This document shows, one piece after another, positions 18,741 through 26,426 of a stretch of DNA of 33,571 nt. The stretch spans positions 1-33,571 of the forward strand of contig NZ_CP073172.1 in NCBI RefSeq assembly GCF_023035815.1, in the 5' to 3' direction. The notes beneath the pieces are model-generated. The model worked only from the letters and a program-made list of their open reading frames with translations. It ran no database searches and had not been told where the DNA came from. How positions within the stretch are numbered: position 1 is the first letter of the stretch; each line of letters begins with the position of its first letter. The translations under genes were made by a program, and so were the position numbers. The stretch comes from Borrelia parkeri. GTDB taxonomy: Bacteria > Spirochaetota > Spirochaetia > Borreliales > Borreliaceae.

Positions 18741-18776
18741 ATAAGAGGGGTTTCATTTTAAAATAGCTCCTCTTAT
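18741..18776 (+). terminator. Terminator after second PTS gene
   Basis: ATAAGAGG (18741-18748) pairs with CCTCTTAT (18769-18776) and is followed by ATTTTAT. It lies 26 bp after the PTS stop and just before acyP. Confidence 0.6.
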
Positions 18777-18799
18777 ATTTTATAAAAAAGGATAAAGAT

Positions 18800-19081
18800 A
18801 TGCACAAATACCAATACCTCATTTCTGGAAAAGTACAAGGTGTAGGATTTAGGTTCTTTACAGAACAAACCGCAACTAAAATAGCAATCAAAGGATTTGT
18901 TAAGAACCTAGATGATGGAAAAGTTGAAATAGTAGCTTTTTTTGACAATAAAGAACAAATTGAATTATTTGAAAAAACCTTAAAAAAAGGCAACGGGTAC
19001 TCAAAAATTGAAAACATAGAAAAAAAAATCTTAGACGAAAGATATCCCTTTGATTTCAAGAATTTTTGTTCCTACTACTAA
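18800..19081 (+). CDS. acyP: Acylphosphatase (BBB01-like)
   Basis: A 93-residue acylphosphatase, which hydrolyses carboxyl-phosphate bonds in acyl phosphates. The signature [16 protein letters not shown] holds the phosphate-binding loop and catalytic Arg; [13 protein letters not shown] holds the catalytic Asn. Size is typical. AAAGGA precedes the ATG by eight bases. Its 3' end overlaps the convergent gene at 19056 by 26 bp. On cp26 the equivalent gene follows BBB29 around the circle, the order seen here. Confidence 0.93.
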   Translation: MHKYQYLISGKVQGVGFRFFTEQTATKIAIKGFVKNLDDGKVEIVAFFDNKEQIELFEKTLKKGNGYSKIENIEKKILDERYPFDFKNFCSYY

Positions 19082-19508
19082 CAGTTTTATTAATCTTACC
19101 CTTAATTACTTTCATCTTACCAATTTTTGCTTTAGTTCCACCCTTATTTGCAAAATTAAGGGACTTTGAACTAGATTGAAAAAAACGTTCAACTCTGAAC
19201 TTCAAAAAATCTAATGACTTTTTATCCTTACAAAAAATATTTAGATTGCCATCCGAAAATTTAATATCAAGCCCATAGTTAGTTTCTGTCCTTAAAAAAT
19301 TACAAGAAATAAATTCTCCATTTAATTTACTTCTTTTAAAAAGGAAAAAATATTTCTTACCTCTCTTAGAGTCTCTAAAATCAATTTTCAACCAATCTTG
19401 CATCGGTTGAATTGAAACCAAACTATCATAAAGATAGGAAATATAAATCATTCTATTACCATCGACACTTAATGTCTTCTTAAAAAAATAAAGAAATCCT
19501 GTATCCAT
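19056..19508 (-). CDS. Conserved hypothetical, BBB02-like by position
   Basis: A protein of about 150 residues of unknown function, starting at the ATG 19508; the frame allows a TTG nine codons upstream and neither has a clear ribosome-binding site. It is rich in basic residues, especially at the C-terminus ([19 protein letters not shown]), and has no signal peptide. The middle is a compact mixed alpha/beta stretch ([20 protein letters not shown]). It lies just downstream of resT on the same strand with a gap of about 107 bp, matching BBB02-BBB03 order on cp26, and may be co-transcribed with resT. A nucleic-acid-binding role would be a guess. Confidence 0.65.
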   Translation of the reverse strand: MDTGFLYFFKKTLSVDGNRMIYISYLYDSLVSIQPMQDWLKIDFRDSKRGKKYFFLFKRSKLNGEFISCNFLRTETNYGLDIKFSDGNLNIFCKDKKSLDFLKFRVERFFQSSSKSLNFANKGGTKAKIGKMKVIKGKINKTVSSRNKNS

Positions 19509-19615
19509 ACAATTAACAAATATATTACAAATCAAAATATTTAAAAAAAACTCTAAATTAGTCAGTAAAAATAAATATTAAACATCAAAACAAAATTAAC
19601 TTTTTTACAATATAC

Positions 19616-20965
19616 CTAAACATCATATTCAAAAATCAAGGCTAAATACTCACCAAGTTTTGCGTAATTATAATTATAACCATATTTTTGCTTGAAAGAT
19701 TTACGAATTTTAACATTAAGGCCCCTTAGCATTTCCAATTTATCTAAACCATCTTCGATCATCAGCTCTTTAATTACATGCAAAGTCTTGACATAATTTT
19801 CATCCATAACACCACACTCTTCTATCAAAACATTTAATTTTTGCATAGTAACAACAGAATATGTAGTCTTTCTCCTAACATACGTGTATATCCGTCTTTT
19901 TATCAATTTAAGCAGATCAATATCAGCATTATCATCTAAGTTCTCCAAAATATAACGATTGTAATGAAAAGCAGTTATTATATCATCATGCTCATGTCCT
20001 AAAACCGTGGTTATCCACAAATTGAGCTCCATATTTTTTGGAGCAAATGCAAGGTAAGAAAACCTACTATAAAGCCTTCGACAAAAATAAACTGACTCTT
20101 CAGGTTCAAATATATTTTCAAAGATCTTACGAAATAGTCTATTATAACTATAAGCAAGATTTGAAGATATAATTTCTTTCGAAAGTTTTTCTGTCCTCTC
20201 CATATATCTTATCTCTTCTATTGAATCAATAATCAATTTAGAATCAGCAAAAGTGGGAAAAACAATTTCATGAATTAAATTATGCTCTTTCTTCTTTGCA
20301 ATATGCTTCATGAAAATATGTTCACTATCTTCAACATAAAATTTAGATATTTTCATTATTTCAACAGGACGCCGTCCGGTTGCCATTAATACTCCATAAA
20401 ACTTTAATCTGATATCCCTTTTTTGAGACAACAAAATATTTATTATCTCAATATAAGTTTTTAAGTTTATCTTAACCGATATCTGCTCTCTTCTATAACT
20501 ATTAATTTTTGAAATCTTATAATGATGGGAATAATTATTTAACCATTCAGGACTTTTAAACAAACTTAGGAAAGACTCAAAATAAACCTTTTTACCTAAA
20601 ATATTATTAGAAACCATCAACTCCTCAATTTTACATAAATCTTTTATATCGATATTAGATAGTGCCTTTACTTTTTTAGGAATCCAAAAAAACAAAAGCT
20701 TATTTTTTTGTCTTATCTCCTCAATCACTGAAAGATTGATATATTCCTTTATTATTTTACGGGTTTTAGAAAGATTCAATATGATTGAAAGATTAGTAAA
20801 CTTATCCTTCCTTAAGAGAATACTTCTATGTTTCTCAGCAAGAGTACTCAGACTTTTATTTAATTTATAATATGAAATCTCATATTTCAAATACTTAACA
20901 TACATTGCTTCCAAGTTTTTTCTAAAAAACTCAAGCTCTTTTTTTATATTAACTTTCAAAGACAT
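19616..20965 (-). CDS. resT: Telomere resolvase ResT (BBB03-like)
   Basis: Cuts and rejoins replicated telomeres to regenerate covalently closed hairpin ends; a tyrosine-recombinase/topoisomerase-IB-type enzyme. The ATG at 20965 gives 449 residues, the length I recall for B. burgdorferi ResT. Catalytic elements are in place: the Arg in LMATGRRPVEI near 198, KHIAKKKEHN (Lys), CRRLYSRFSYLAF (second Arg), VLGHEHDD (His) and the Tyr in TAFHYNRYIL. The N-terminal domain (about 1-165) is Lys-rich and helical, containing the region known to promote hairpin formation. A TATAAT lies about nine bases before the start, so the mRNA may have almost no leader. Encoding the resolvase makes this linear replicon, and probably the whole genome, dependent on it. 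Confidence 0.96.
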   Translation of the reverse strand: MSLKVNIKKELEFFRKNLEAMYVKYLKYEISYYKLNKSLSTLAEKHRSILLRKDKFTNLSIILNLSKTRKIIKEYINLSVIEEIRQKNKLLFFWIPKKVKALSNIDIKDLCKIEELMVSNNILGKKVYFESFLSLFKSPEWLNNYSHHYKISKINSYRREQISVKINLKTYIEIINILLSQKRDIRLKFYGVLMATGRRPVEIMKISKFYVEDSEHIFMKHIAKKKEHNLIHEIVFPTFADSKLIIDSIEEIRYMERTEKLSKEIISSNLAYSYNRLFRKIFENIFEPEESVYFCRRLYSRFSYLAFAPKNMELNLWITTVLGHEHDDIITAFHYNRYILENLDDNADIDLLKLIKRRIYTYVRRKTTYSVVTMQKLNVLIEECGVMDENYVKTLHVIKELMIEDGLDKLEMLRGLNVKIRKSFKQKYGYNYNYAKLGEYLALIFEYDV

Positions 20966-21104
20966 ACTAAACAAATTATAGCAAGAAAAAATAATAAGAA
21001 CATCTACTTAAACTACTATCAACTTATAAAACAAAAACAATTTATTAAACATATACTTAAATAAAAGTGATAATAACAAAAAATTACCAATAAAACTCCT
21101 ATTA

Positions 21105-21737
21105 TCACATAAATCTCTCAATAGCCCTAAAAACATAGTAATAGAGAACAATATATGCCTCTCTTAAAGTAGAATACTTGGAACTTCCCACAAAATACAT
21201 AAGTTCACTTGTACTTGAATTAATATCATCCTTATGATTTCTAATCTCAAATTCACGGTTAATTTTCTTTATATGCTCTAAACTAAAAGTATAAGTAGAA
21301 AATTGGCTATCATTAGCTATATCAAGCTCACTATTTAATACAATTTCTCTCTTAAATATTTTTTTAACTTGAAACTCAAATGAATTGGGAGGAATAGCAT
21401 TAAAAAAATCAAACTTAAATCCAAAATCAAAAATAAACCCAAATTTATAATCCAATAAACCTGCAACTTTTGAATACAAAATTATCTGCATCTCAATATT
21501 TTGCATATCTTTATCCAATATAAAGTAATAAGAGTAACCATTAATATCCTTAACAGAATCAAAATACTCTTTAGAATGAACTCGTGTTTTAAATTTATTA
21601 CCACCCAAATATTCATAACCTGCAATTTCCAATTTTATTGATTCTTCTAAAGGAAGGAAAAATCTTGATGCAGTATCAAAATTGCAAGAACAAAAGATGA
21701 AAATGAAAAGTAAAAAATTTTTATAAGCTATTTCCAA
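21105..21737 (-). CDS. Lipoprotein of unknown function
   Basis: A predicted 210-residue lipoprotein. The open frame continues upstream to 21899 through an 8-bp tandem repeat, which would add a meaningless RYSDIQIF repeat. The TTG at 21737 is preferred because GAGGG lies four bases upstream and a signal peptide (YKNFLLFIFIFCSC) follows at once. The mature protein begins NFDTASRFFLPLEESIKLEI and has a beta-rich feel with no recognised domain. It is divergent from the replication operon, and the tandem repeat sits in the region expected to carry its promoter, so repeat number could influence expression. Confidence 0.65.
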   Translation of the reverse strand: MEIAYKNFLLFIFIFCSCNFDTASRFFLPLEESIKLEIAGYEYLGGNKFKTRVHSKEYFDSVKDINGYSYYFILDKDMQNIEMQIILYSKVAGLLDYKFGFIFDFGFKFDFFNAIPPNSFEFQVKKIFKREIVLNSELDIANDSQFSTYTFSLEHIKKINREFEIRNHKDDINSSTSELMYFVGSSKYSTLREAYIVLYYYVFRAIERFM

Positions 21738-21774
21738 AAAACCCTCGTGATAAAACCTACCTATTATTAACAAA

Positions 21775-21878
21775 GAATATCTGAATATCTGAATATCTGA
21801 ATATCTGAATATCTGAATATCTGAATATCTGAATATCTGAATATCTGAATATCTGAATATCTGAATATCTGAATATCT
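21775..21878. repeat. 13 x 8-bp tandem repeat (GAATATCT)
   Basis: Thirteen exact head-to-tail copies of GAATATCT fill 104 bp between a lipoprotein gene and the PF57 replication gene. Such an array could act as iterons for the replication protein, as a centromere, or as a slippage-prone spacer affecting the lipoprotein promoter. Its position beside the partition operon and near the base-composition switch favours a replication role, but this is inference. Confidence 0.85.
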
Positions 21879-22060
21879 ATTTAATAATATATCAAACAAT
21901 TTATAAATAAGAACAACATAATTTTACTATTATCAAAATAAAACAATATAAAATAAATTTAAGATATGAATATATTATCTAAAGACTTTACTTTTCCCCA
22001 ACATTTAATTAAAATATCACTAACGTTTTAAATATAAAGATCAAACGATAGGAGTTTAAA

Positions 22061-23002
22061 ATGAGACAAGAAAAGATCAGTAAGATGCCATTTAACAAAG
22101 TAGTAGATCGAAGATTAAAGGTGTTTTGGGTAATTCAAAAGTTGCAACATAATTATTTCACAAATAAGAGAAGGTATTCTTTAAGAAATGTTGTAATGAT
22201 GGTAAATTCAATTTTAGAAAAAAAAGGATTTAAAACAGTAACAAAAAGGACTATACAAAGCGATATTAAAAACTTTGAAGAAATTGGTCTATTAAAAATC
22301 GACTTCAACCCACTTGGAAAAAACAATGGTAGTTTCACTTACTATATAATCAACAAAACTCTTGAAAAAATAGCTAATAAAGCAATAAGCAAAGCTTATT
22401 TCATTAAAAGGAAAAAAAACATAGATCACGCAAGAGATAATGCTATTAAAAAAGACAAATTGAAAGAACAAAATCAACAATTCAAAATTTCACATCAGAT
22501 ATTTTCACATCTTTTAAGTTATATAAAAAGTAAATATAATAAATATAAGAATTCTGATTTGCAATACATCAAAACCAAAGAGAAAAAATTAGAGAAAATC
22601 ATACTACAAAAGTTTGTGAAAATAAAAAGTGAAGACCTAAATGAAATAAGAAACATTGTAAAAACACAGATAAGCTATAAAAATACACTATGGAACCTAA
22701 AGGACTTCATGGAAGAATTAAGAGAATATAATGAAAATGATGCAGTAAGTTTCTTTAAAACCATACTCAGAAAAAAGAAAGATAAAATATGGTTTATGTC
22801 AAAAAGAAATATAAATACGGATTTCAACATGATGATAGGAGAATTTAAAGACAAAAATAAAACCAAAGCACAAAAATTATATCAAGATCTAGAAAAAAAA
22901 ATAAAACCAAAGATGAATTATATAGATAATCCGAATGAAATAGTGAAGACCAGCGAATTGATAACGGAAATTATGAAAAAAGGATTACTGGTTTCTAATT
23001 AG
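22061..23002 (+). CDS. PF57/62-family plasmid replication protein
   Basis: A 313-residue protein of the Borrelia paralogous family 57/62 (Borrelia_orfA type), thought to be the replication initiator of borrelial plasmids. The N-terminal region (about 1-105) looks like a winged-helix DNA-binding domain (FTNKRRYSLRNVVMMVN, KTVTKRTIQSDIKNFEEIGLLKID). The rest is Lys-rich and helical, ending in a conserved-type segment with FMEELREYNENDAVSFFKTILRKKKDKIWFMS. TAGGAG lies seven to eight bases before the ATG. First gene of the PF57-PF50-PF32-PF49 set, which defines plasmid compatibility in Borrelia. Confidence 0.88.
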   Translation: MRQEKISKMPFNKVVDRRLKVFWVIQKLQHNYFTNKRRYSLRNVVMMVNSILEKKGFKTVTKRTIQSDIKNFEEIGLLKIDFNPLGKNNGSFTYYIINKTLEKIANKAISKAYFIKRKKNIDHARDNAIKKDKLKEQNQQFKISHQIFSHLLSYIKSKYNKYKNSDLQYIKTKEKKLEKIILQKFVKIKSEDLNEIRNIVKTQISYKNTLWNLKDFMEELREYNENDAVSFFKTILRKKKDKIWFMSKRNINTDFNMMIGEFKDKNKTKAQKLYQDLEKKIKPKMNYIDNPNEIVKTSELITEIMKKGLLVSN

Positions 23003-23008
23003 GGAAAT

Positions 23009-23584
23009 ATGAAAAAAGTGGAAAAGGCAATACATGAGTTAAAAGCGAAATTGATGGCAAGAAAGTCAGAATTGGAGCATGAGCGTAAAAATTTTTTTAA
23101 AAAGATAGAAGAAAAAAACTATAAAAAAATGTATCATACAAAAATTTTCAGTATGATAAATAATTTCGAAGCAAGACCAAATAAAGGTAAATTTTGGTTA
23201 TGTTTTAGAAATGTTTTCGATCCTAATAAATATGAAAGTCTTCATTTATTTCATATGAGGCAAGGAGATAAATTTATAGGAATTTACTATGGATTTACAA
23301 AGTTACCAAAACCATTTATTATAAATTACAAGGAAAATGAAGTAAAAAAGACATCCAGAATAATAAAAATTTATTACATTGAATTTAGATTTAAAAAGGG
23401 AAGTGTTTTTTGTTATCTGAGAAGTTTGCATACACTGTTGAAAGCAAAAAATAAGGAAAGGATGTTTTACAATTCTTTGTTAGATAGAACTTTAAGATTG
23501 GAAAGAGAGGTCTACCAATTTTATGGAAAAGAATATCTTGAAGACAAAGGAATATTAAGATGGATAAAAGAAAACCAAAAATAA
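23009..23584 (+). CDS. PF50-family plasmid maintenance protein (DUF226)
   Basis: A 191-residue protein of Borrelia paralogous family 50, part of the plasmid maintenance set; its biochemical role is not established. Typical family features are the N-terminal charged helix (ELEHERKNFFKKIEEKNYKKMYHTKI), then KGKFWLCFRNVFDPNK and FIGIYYGFTKLPKPF, and RLEREVYQFYGKEYLED near the C-terminus. It starts six bases after the PF57 stop with GGGAAA just before the ATG, and overlaps PF32 by 25 bp, indicating translational coupling. Confidence 0.88.
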   Translation: MKKVEKAIHELKAKLMARKSELEHERKNFFKKIEEKNYKKMYHTKIFSMINNFEARPNKGKFWLCFRNVFDPNKYESLHLFHMRQGDKFIGIYYGFTKLPKPFIINYKENEVKKTSRIIKIYYIEFRFKKGSVFCYLRSLHTLLKAKNKERMFYNSLLDRTLRLEREVYQFYGKEYLEDKGILRWIKENQK

Positions 23585-24321
23585 TTACCATAGCCTCAAT
23601 TAAGGGAGGTGTCGGGAAAAGTACAACTGCTTTGTTTTTTAGTAATATTCTTTCAAGTAAAAGATACAAAACACTATTAATTGATCTAGATCCACAAGCC
23701 AGTGGTACGAGTTTTTATATTAATCTTATAAAGAGTCAAAATATAGATATAAAAAAAGTTAATATATACAGAGTGTTAAAAAAAGAATTGGATATCGAAA
23801 ATTCAGTTGTAAAGATTAATGAAAATCTTGATTTTATAGCAAGTCACTTGACTTTGAGTCAGTTTAATGAAGAGAGTATATCTTTGAAGGAAAGTCTACT
23901 TAAAATATTTTTAAGTTATATACAAGACAGGTATAATTTTATCATTATGGATACAGCTCCGACTTTAGGAAGTTTACTAAATAATAGTTTAATAATCACT
24001 GATTATCTTATCATCCCTTTACCAACCGATCAGTGGGCAATTGAGAGTGTAGATTTAATAACTAACAGATTGAGGGATATATTTAGAAGTGAATTGCCAA
24101 CGTTTTATTTAGTAACGAACCTGATTGAAAGGCAGACCATAGATAAAGAATTAAAAGAATTTATTGAGAGTGAGTATAAAGAAACTTTTTTAGGAAGTGT
24201 TCCAAAGCGAGATAATTTGAGAAAAACTATTTTTCACAGAGTTGATTTTAATCCAAATGAAGACTACTACAAAGCTTATAAAGAAATATTAGAAAACTTT
24301 TTAAGTAGGATTAATAATTAA
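23560..24321 (+). CDS. parA: PF32 ParA-type partition ATPase
   Basis: A 253-residue ParA/Soj ATPase that drives plasmid segregation. Deviant Walker A motif SIKGGVGKSTTALFFSN at residues 13-29; Walker A' LLIDLDPQASGTSFY at about 44-58; Walker B FIIMDTAPTLGS near 126. Later family motifs include DYLIIPLPTDQWAIESVDL and TNLIERQTIDKEL. It has no N-terminal DNA-binding domain, as in chromosomal-type ParA. PF32 sequence is used to assign borrelial plasmid compatibility types; the type could not be determined by eye. Its start overlaps PF50. Confidence 0.96.
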   Translation: MDKRKPKIITIASIKGGVGKSTTALFFSNILSSKRYKTLLIDLDPQASGTSFYINLIKSQNIDIKKVNIYRVLKKELDIENSVVKINENLDFIASHLTLSQFNEESISLKESLLKIFLSYIQDRYNFIIMDTAPTLGSLLNNSLIITDYLIIPLPTDQWAIESVDLITNRLRDIFRSELPTFYLVTNLIERQTIDKELKEFIESEYKETFLGSVPKRDNLRKTIFHRVDFNPNEDYYKAYKEILENFLSRINN

Positions 24322-24327
24322 TGATTA

Positions 24328-24360
24328 GTTCCATTTGGAACTATTAGTTCCAAATGGAAC
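24328..24360. promoter_or_regulatory. Double palindrome between PF32 and PF49
   Basis: GTTCCATTTGGAAC (24328-24341) and GTTCCAAATGGAAC (24347-24360) are reverse complements of each other around TATTA, and each is itself a near-perfect palindrome (GTTCCA-N2-TGGAAC). Two identical dyad sites 19 bp apart, close to two helical turns, suggest binding of a dimeric protein. A centromere (parS-like) or autoregulatory operator for PF32 or PF49 is plausible. The site sits seven bases after the PF32 stop. Confidence 0.7.
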
Positions 24361-24379
24361 AGGTTTAATGAGGTATACG

Positions 24380-24934
24380 ATGAGTAAGAGTAGAAAAATA
24401 GAGATAGTTAAAAGAATTGATTTAGAAACGTGTAATTTCAAGTCTTTAAACAAGACAAGAGAAGAGAGATATTTAGAATTAAAAGAGAAGCTTAAGATTT
24501 TAATAAAAGAAGAATCCTATAATAAAATAGAAACAGCTAGAATTTTGAAAGAAATTAATGAAAGTAAATACTATGCTCTTGATGGATATAAAAGTTTTAC
24601 AGCTTTTATCAAGAGCTATAAAATAGCAAAAACTTCCATATATAGATATATTAAGCTAGTTATAGGAATTGATAGTGGTAAAATTGATTATGATTTAATT
24701 TTAAGTAAAGGTGTAGATTATGCAATTAAAGTATTGGAAAATAATAATGTCATTAGTGAAAATAATGTCAACCCTTTAAAACCTTTAAGGTTTCAACTAG
24801 ATGATGAAGAGAGTTTCTATTTTTATAAATCCAACACAAAATTTGCTAGTTTTTTGCTTAAAGAAATATATAAAAATGAGAAAGATTTTTTTAATAAGAT
24901 GCATGAGAAATATAATAGTCTGAAAGTACAGTAA
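24380..24934 (+). CDS. PF49-family plasmid partition protein
   Basis: A 184-residue protein of Borrelia paralogous family 49, proposed to act as the ParB-like partner of PF32. ATG 24380 is chosen because GAGG lies six bases upstream; starting further up (24335 or 24368) would read through the palindromic site. Features include ETCNFKSLNKTREERYLELKEKLK, a central helix-turn-helix-like segment AFIKSYKIAKTSIYRYIKLV, and a C-terminal PLRFQLDDEESFYFYKSNTKFASFLLKEIY segment typical of the family. Last gene of the partition operon. Confidence 0.88.
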   Translation: MSKSRKIEIVKRIDLETCNFKSLNKTREERYLELKEKLKILIKEESYNKIETARILKEINESKYYALDGYKSFTAFIKSYKIAKTSIYRYIKLVIGIDSGKIDYDLILSKGVDYAIKVLENNNVISENNVNPLKPLRFQLDDEESFYFYKSNTKFASFLLKEIYKNEKDFFNKMHEKYNSLKVQ

Positions 24935-25032
24935 ATCCAACTGTGTTTTAATTAGATATTTATATTGTCTTAGTAAAATATAAAGTTTTTGATAATTTTT
25001 TAAAAAATAGCATAAAAACTTTTGAAAAAGAC

Positions 25033-25060
25033 TTTACAAAAAGATAAAATAGTTTATAAT
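25033..25060 (+). promoter_or_regulatory. Strong sigma-70-type promoter after PF49
   Basis: TTTACA at 25033-25038 and TATAAT at 25055-25060 are separated by 16 bp. Transcription would start near 25067. No open frame follows; a hairpin and terminator do, pointing to a small RNA. Confidence 0.7.
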
Positions 25061-25066
25061 TATTCT

Positions 25067-25140
25067 ATAGACTGAGATTTAAAGTCTCACTCTTATTGTT
25101 TGATTAGAATAATAGGTTGGCTACAGTAGGTAGCCTTTGT
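25067..25140 (+). ncRNA. Candidate small RNA downstream of PF49
   Basis: From the predicted start near 25067, the transcript would fold a 5' hairpin (TGAGA 25073-25077 with TCTCA 25085-25089) and end at a GGCTAC/GTAGCC hairpin (25119-25124 with 25130-25135) followed by TTTG. Length about 74 nt. No ribosome-binding site or open frame fits. Its place next to the partition operon suggests a plasmid copy-number or maintenance RNA, but it could act elsewhere. The evidence is promoter, structure and terminator only. Confidence 0.5.
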
Positions 25141-25330
25141 CATTTTATCTTAATTTATCTATTCTATAAATATATAGATTTTTATATAATTTGTTATTTT
25201 ATTTCAGTTTTCATTTCAGTTTTCATATATGGTGTTTAATTTTACATTAATCTTTCTTTTAATGTCACTTTTTTGTAAGTATTTTTTATATATTTATATA
25301 AAATTTTATTAATTGATAAGGATAATAAAA
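25141..25330. other. T-rich intergenic stretch
   Basis: Nothing assignable as a gene is seen. A 12-bp direct duplication (ATTTCAGTTTTC at 25201-25212 and 25213-25224) is the only visible structure. With the preceding small-RNA unit and the terminator at 25332-25376 it makes up the 450-bp space between PF49 and the next lipoprotein. Confidence 0.4.
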
Positions 25331-25331
25331 G

Positions 25332-25376
25332 AGCTTTAAAATTAACGATATATCTCTTAACGTTAGTTTTAAAGCT
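25332..25376 (-). terminator. Long-stem terminator of the lipoprotein at 25384
   Basis: A 16-bp stem with one G-T wobble (25332-25347 with 25361-25376). Read on the minus strand it follows the lipoprotein stop at once and is followed by CTTTTATTAT. It may work in both directions. Confidence 0.75.
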
Positions 25377-25383
25377 TTGATTA

Positions 25384-25911
25384 TTATTTTTGAGTATTTT
25401 CTTTGTCAGGATGTCGTTTTTGGGTATATTGCTTTTCAGTTGCGTTTAATTTTAATAGAAAATCTCTAATTTTGGCTTTATTGACTTGCAACGTTTCTAA
25501 ACCGACTTGGATTTTAATATCTTCTTTGTTATATACATATTCGTCTTCATTGAGAACTTTCTCTAGTATAGTCTTATTTAAGCTGAAAGAGGAGGTGTTG
25601 ACCCATTTTCCAAATGAAGATTTATTATCGTATTCATAGCTTGTTTTACCTTCTATTTTGGTGCCGTCTGGTAGTGTTAATGGAGTTTGTTTGATTATGC
25701 TATAGTTTCTTAGTTTAGTATACAAAAATATTTGTGTTGTGTTGTTTTGATAGTCAACTACACCTTTTAGTTCTAAGTTTTTGCTTAAATATTGATATAT
25801 TCTTATTGTTTGATTAATTTTGTCATGTTCGACTTGCAAGGAAGAACACGCTGTAAGTAAAAAAATTAATAAAACTTTTGTTAATTTTAGGTCTTTGAAA
25901 GAAGATAACAC
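25384..25911 (-). CDS. Lipoprotein of unknown function
   Basis: A 175-residue predicted lipoprotein with start GTG at 25911 preceded by GGGGGA. The signal peptide is KLTKVLLIFLLTAC with lipobox Cys at about residue 22. The mature part is polar and beta-rich (KGVVDYQNNTTQIFLYTKL, GTKIEGKTSYEYDN), with a Lys/Gln-rich tail. No domain recognised. It lies just past the partition operon in opposite orientation; cp26 also has small unassigned genes near this point, but equivalence is not shown. It is divergent from vsp across 590 bp. Confidence 0.7.
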   Translation of the reverse strand: MLSSFKDLKLTKVLLIFLLTACSSLQVEHDKINQTIRIYQYLSKNLELKGVVDYQNNTTQIFLYTKLRNYSIIKQTPLTLPDGTKIEGKTSYEYDNKSSFGKWVNTSSFSLNKTILEKVLNEDEYVYNKEDIKIQVGLETLQVNKAKIRDFLLKLNATEKQYTQKRHPDKENTQK

Positions 25912-26426
25912 ATTTCCCCCTTTTAATACTGTATGGTATATTGTTTGCTATTTACGATTTTTGTAAATAGCAGTTATTTCATAATTTAGTGTTTAACATT
26001 ATACTTTAATAAATTTGAAAAACAAGATAATAAATTTTAAATTAAAATTTAATGAAACTTTGGTAAAGTTGTGACTGTGTTTAATCTGTTCATAGAGAAA
26101 ATTTTTTTAATTTGCAATATTATTAAATTTGTCTATTCATTTATTAATAGTAATATCAACGTTTTGTTTTGAGTTTGATTTGTAAACTCTTTCTTTCTTT
26201 GAAAGCATGGTTTGTATTTTCAGTTAATTTGGGGTTTTATGGATGTTCTCATTTTTTTTGATGAAACTATCTGTGTTTTTTTCTTGGAGAAAGGTTTTGA
26301 GGAAAAAAAGATAAAATCCTAATCTTTATCAAGAAATGAAGGGATTAGTTTTAACGTAAAGTTTTGTGTAGATTTTAGGCTTTGTTTTAAATCGTAATTT
26401 ATTTAGATATTGATAATGTTTTTGTT
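25912..26426. other. vsp upstream region, no gene seen
   Basis: About 515 bp of T/G-rich DNA without an open frame. Contains a 10-bp hairpin (TGCTATTTAC 25946-25955 with GTAAATAGCA 25963-25972) just upstream of the minus-strand lipoprotein. The remainder leads to the vsp operator and promoter. Such long non-coding leaders are typical in front of borrelial vsp/ospC-type genes. Confidence 0.45.

Noticed and set aside
21775..21878. Possible CRISPR array
   Set aside because: The 8-bp units are directly adjacent with no spacers, and no cas genes are present.
21738..21899. N-terminal extension of the lipoprotein through the 8-bp repeats (RYSDIQIF peptide repeats)
   Set aside because: A signal peptide with its own GAGGG ribosome-binding site begins at 21737. 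The extension is just the tandem repeat translated and would bury the signal peptide.
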